Below are positions 61,877 to 64,000 of a stretch of DNA of 64,000 bases, piece after piece. A model generated the notes under the pieces. It was not told the origin of the DNA. It searched no databases and saw nothing but the letters and a program-made list of their open reading frames with translations. The stretch spans positions 186,001 through 250,000 of the forward strand of contig NZ_VWXD01000001.1 in the NCBI RefSeq assembly GCF_011752625.1. Direction: 5' to 3'. This DNA comes from Candidatus Pantoea formicae (GTDB taxonomy: Bacteria > Pseudomonadota > Gammaproteobacteria > Enterobacterales > Enterobacteriaceae). Numbering within the stretch: position 1 is the first letter of the stretch; each line of letters starts with the position of its first letter. Both the position numbers and the translations under genes were made by a program.

Positions 61877-63067
61877 TCAGATATGGCGCGCACGGCCTGC
61901 CAGCAGCGCCATCACTATCTGCACCACAGTAACCGTCAATAGCATGACCAGCGGCAGCAACCAGTTGCCGCTGGCATCGTGTAACATACCAAAGCACAGC
62001 GGACCCAGTGCGGCCAGTCCGTAGCCTACGCACTGGGCCATGCCAGACAGTTTCGAAGCCTGACGATGATCCTGGGTGCGCAAATTAAACAGCGACAAGC
62101 TGATGACCAGCGATGCGCCCGCCCCCAGCCCTGCCAGAATCAGCCACAGCAGTGACCATGCCGGCAACAACAGCAAGCCGAGCACCGCGACAAATATCAG
62201 CAGTGAAGCGACAAAGCCAATGGCGCGCTGGTCGCGAAGTTTCTTTAAGGCACTCATACAAACGAGATTCGAAACAATAGCGACAATCTGATACACAAAC
62301 AGCATGCCGCCCGCTTCAATTTGGCTGATACCGTTGTCTTGTGCGAAAGGGGTGAACCAGCCAATAAGCGTATAAAACAGCAATGATTGGCTGGCCATAA
62401 ACAGTGAAACTTGCCAGCCCAATGCGGCACGCCAAGGAGAGCGAGTGACCCCATTGGCGACAGTCGCGTGAGCCTGTGTCGCCGGTTTTTTGAGGTAAGG
62501 CAGCCAGGCAAATAACGCGATAAATGCGGGTACTAACCATACGGCGAGCGATAAGCGCCAACCCGCTGAGCTGATCTCAGCCAGCGGTACTGCAATGCCC
62601 GACGCGATGCTCGCTGAAATGCCCATCACCATGGCATACAGGCCTATATATCGAGCCGTATGCTCGGTGAAATCGCGTTTAATCAGGGGGGGAAGTAAAA
62701 CGTTAGCCGCGGCGATCCCAGAACTCAGGACTAAGGTTCCCGTCCACATGGCGCCTTCACTACCGGTGATGCGCAACACCGAACCGAGCGTAATCAGCAA
62801 CAGTGAGCCCCATAAACTGCGTTCCAGGCCGAAGCGGTTGCCAAACCAAGCTGCGGGAGGAGCCAGGGTGGCGAACATCAACAGCGGTAAGAAGTTAATG
62901 ACGCCCGCCGCACTGGCGCTCAGACCAAAACTGGCGCGGATATTCTCCAGTATGGGTCCGGTGGCAGTAATTGGCGTGCGCAGGTTGGCAGCAGTCAGCA
63001 GCAGCAGAAACAGGAAAAAACCCGCGTGTCGTAGGGCTGATTTTTGGGTTATCGCGGTATGGGACAT
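61877..63067 (-). CDS. CynX/NimT-family major facilitator transporter
   Basis: A 396-residue inner-membrane protein with 12 hydrophobic segments. The N-terminal NLRTPITATGPILENIRASF is the signature of the CynX/NimT family, whose members move cyanate, 2-nitroimidazole or other small organic compounds. The ATG at 63067 was chosen over a longer frame to 63148 because it places the first helix at the usual depth. It converges on sfnG with a two-base gap. A link to sulfur compounds is only positional. Confidence 0.82.
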   Translation of the reverse strand: MSHTAITQKSALRHAGFFLFLLLLTAANLRTPITATGPILENIRASFGLSASAAGVINFLPLLMFATLAPPAAWFGNRFGLERSLWGSLLLITLGSVLRITGSEGAMWTGTLVLSSGIAAANVLLPPLIKRDFTEHTARYIGLYAMVMGISASIASGIAVPLAEISSAGWRLSLAVWLVPAFIALFAWLPYLKKPATQAHATVANGVTRSPWRAALGWQVSLFMASQSLLFYTLIGWFTPFAQDNGISQIEAGGMLFVYQIVAIVSNLVCMSALKKLRDQRAIGFVASLLIFVAVLGLLLLPAWSLLWLILAGLGAGASLVISLSLFNLRTQDHRQASKLSGMAQCVGYGLAALGPLCFGMLHDASGNWLLPLVMLLTVTVVQIVMALLAGRARHI

Positions 63068-63198
63068 ATTTTGCGCACCATAAAATTGAGGCAGAACGAA
63101 TCTGCATATGGTGCGTTGATTGACGTTAACGCTTACGCAGCAGTTCATTTCCGCTGAGAGGGGGGAATACTAACGAGGGACGTTTGGCATGTAAAGTT

Positions 63199-63507
63199 TC
63201 AAAATCCATCAAAGATAAAATCAATAGAATCTTTGATTCTCTGGCGATAAGGCCGGGCATCCATCACCTGTTTTCCTAACAGAGATGCGGGCACGCTTGC
63301 CATTTCATGGGTCATGACGAGATATCCTTCTCCCTCAATTTCGATCACAGGATTCAGCCGTTTTACCTGACCAGCCTTAAGTCGATTCATAGGGTATAAG
63401 GGAATGACAATACGTGTCGTGAGTTCATCTATGATATCGCTTTGTACATCGACCAGGTAAGGGTACGCATTGTTTCTACTGGTGTTGTGATAAATCATAT
63501 ACTGCAT
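63199..63507 (-). CDS. ccdB: CcdB-family toxin (DNA gyrase poison)
   Basis: A 102-residue protein. VDVQSDIIDELTTRIVIPLY and EGYLVMTHEMASVPASLLGK match the core of CcdB, which traps DNA gyrase in a cleavage complex. The C-terminal end IDFIFDGF resembles the INLMFWGI end of CcdB, which bears on gyrase; Gly is kept and Trp is Asp. It starts two bases after the ccdA stop, the usual coupled order. It ensures plasmid retention by post-segregational killing. Confidence 0.88.
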   Translation of the reverse strand: MQYMIYHNTSRNNAYPYLVDVQSDIIDELTTRIVIPLYPMNRLKAGQVKRLNPVIEIEGEGYLVMTHEMASVPASLLGKQVMDARPYRQRIKDSIDFIFDGF

Positions 63508-63509
63508 GT

Positions 63510-63749
63510 TTAGAACGTCCTGTATTCATCCGACAGTAAACCATGCTCTTCGGTTATGCGATTCAGTTCCTGTAAACCAGCACTATTTTCTCGTTTCCAT
63601 TTTTCTGCTGCAGCTACCCGAATTTCTTGTCGTAACGCTTCAGTCAGAATCGCGGATAAGTTTAAACCGGCATCTCTGGCTTGTTGCAAAAGCATCGGTT
63701 CGACGGTCACGCTAACGGTTTTTTTCTGATTAACACTGGTATTAGACAT
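63510..63749 (-). CDS. ccdA: CcdA-family antitoxin
   Basis: A 79-residue antitoxin starting at 63749. The N-terminal ribbon-helix-helix region (KKTVSVTVEPMLLQQARDAG) binds DNA. The C-terminal half (EIRVAAAEKWKRENSAGLQE then EHGLLSDEYRTF) wraps the toxin, as in CcdA. A longer frame to 63989 exists but runs across the crtZ region on the other strand. The gene precedes ccdB in one operon and should autoregulate it. Confidence 0.88.
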   Translation of the reverse strand: MSNTSVNQKKTVSVTVEPMLLQQARDAGLNLSAILTEALRQEIRVAAAEKWKRENSAGLQELNRITEEHGLLSDEYRTF

Positions 63750-63903
63750 AAATCCCCCGTGTGGATTACACGTGTAGCAATGTGGGTGAGTATGGATGAA
63801 AACGCAATTGCCATCAATCCAACAAAAATAAACGTTGTTGACTTGCCTCTCTAACCATCCGCGTCCACCTTTAAAGCCTCTGTTCAACACAAATGGACGC
63901 ACG

Positions 63904-64000
63904 ATGCTCTGGTTATGGAATACGCTGATCCTGCTTGCGGCAGTGGTGGTGATGGAAGTGGTGGCAGCGCTGTCGCACAAATACATCATGCACGGTTGGG
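63904..64000 (+). CDS. crtZ: Beta-carotene hydroxylase CrtZ (N-terminal part; continues beyond the window)
   Basis: The ATG at 63904 opens 32 codons to the window end. MEVVAALSHKYIMHGW matches the start of Pantoea CrtZ, with the first membrane helix and the first iron-binding His motif HKYIMH (His25, His30). CrtZ adds hydroxyl groups to beta-carotene to give zeaxanthin in the inner membrane. In Pantoea it belongs to the crtEXYIBZ pigment cluster, which should lie just outside the window. The gap 63750-63903 has no other gene that I can support. Confidence 0.88.
   Translation, partial: MLWLWNTLILLAAVVVMEVVAALSHKYIMHGW

Noticed and set aside
1..64000. Insertion sequences, CRISPR arrays, tRNA or rRNA genes
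   Set aside because: No transposase-like protein, no regular spacer-repeat array and no cloverleaf or rRNA sequence was recognised on either strand.

Overview
The window reads as one end-to-end stretch of a large plasmid from Pantoea (Erwiniaceae, Enterobacterales). It opens with the 5' end of a RepFIB-type repA gene (minus strand) and its 21-bp iterons. It closes with a ccdAB toxin-antitoxin pair and the first codons of crtZ, the carotenoid hydroxylase gene. A RepFIB replicon plus crt pigment genes plus many metabolic genes is the known signature of the Large Pantoea Plasmid (LPP-1) family; that assignment is an inference from gene content. No tRNA, rRNA, CRISPR array, transposase or insertion sequence was seen.

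Layout. 1-0.5 kb: replication origin. 0.7-2.1 kb: succinate-semialdehyde dehydrogenase. 2.2-6.3 kb: a yegTUV/yegW block (nucleoside-type transporter, ADP-ribosylglycohydrolase, PfkB kinase, GntR repressor). 6.4-10.5 kb: tautomerase, acetyltransferases, AzlCD branched-chain amino acid exporter with its XRE-cupin regulator, and zinc transporter ZntB. 10.8-18.1 kb: a one-direction locus of amidase, DeoR regulator, M20 carbamoylase-type hydrolase, two small-molecule kinases and a two-part sodium:solute symporter, with no pathway I recognise. 18.2-26.4 kb: isonitrile hydratase-like protein, then a Fur-boxed hydroxamate-siderophore operon (TonB receptor, FhuD, FhuB) that lacks a FhuC ATPase but carries a cyclic-peptide exporter, with a divergent AraC regulator.

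26.4-30 kb: two short-chain dehydrogenases, an AraC and a LysR regulator. 30.2-34.5 kb: M20 amidohydrolase with a complete polar/opine-type amino acid ABC importer, ended by a clear terminator. 34.7-39 kb: two-component system with a secreted HbpS/GlcG-like protein, and an ABC permease plus oxyanion-type binding protein without ATPase. 39-45 kb: DsbA-like protein, a small unknown, tandem duplicated zinc alcohol dehydrogenases, and a PepSY/DUF2946 pair with Met/His-rich loops that suggest copper. 45-49 kb: 2-hydroxyacid dehydrogenase, glutaminase, cupin and ClC antiporter.

49-58 kb is devoted to sugar acids: a talarate/galactarate-type dehydratase facing its LacI regulator across two matching operator-like sites, a three-subunit periplasmic gluconate/ketogluconate dehydrogenase, and a sugar isomerase with a second LacI regulator and tandem operators. 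58-63 kb: ArsR and LysR regulators, a lactonase-type metallo-hydrolase, SfnG dimethylsulfone monooxygenase behind a sigma-54-type promoter, and a CynX-type transporter. Overall this is nutrient-scavenging and stress accessory DNA suited to a plant- or environment-associated bacterium, held by a stable replicon and an addiction module. All functional calls rest on reading protein sequences and motifs by eye; no database search was run.
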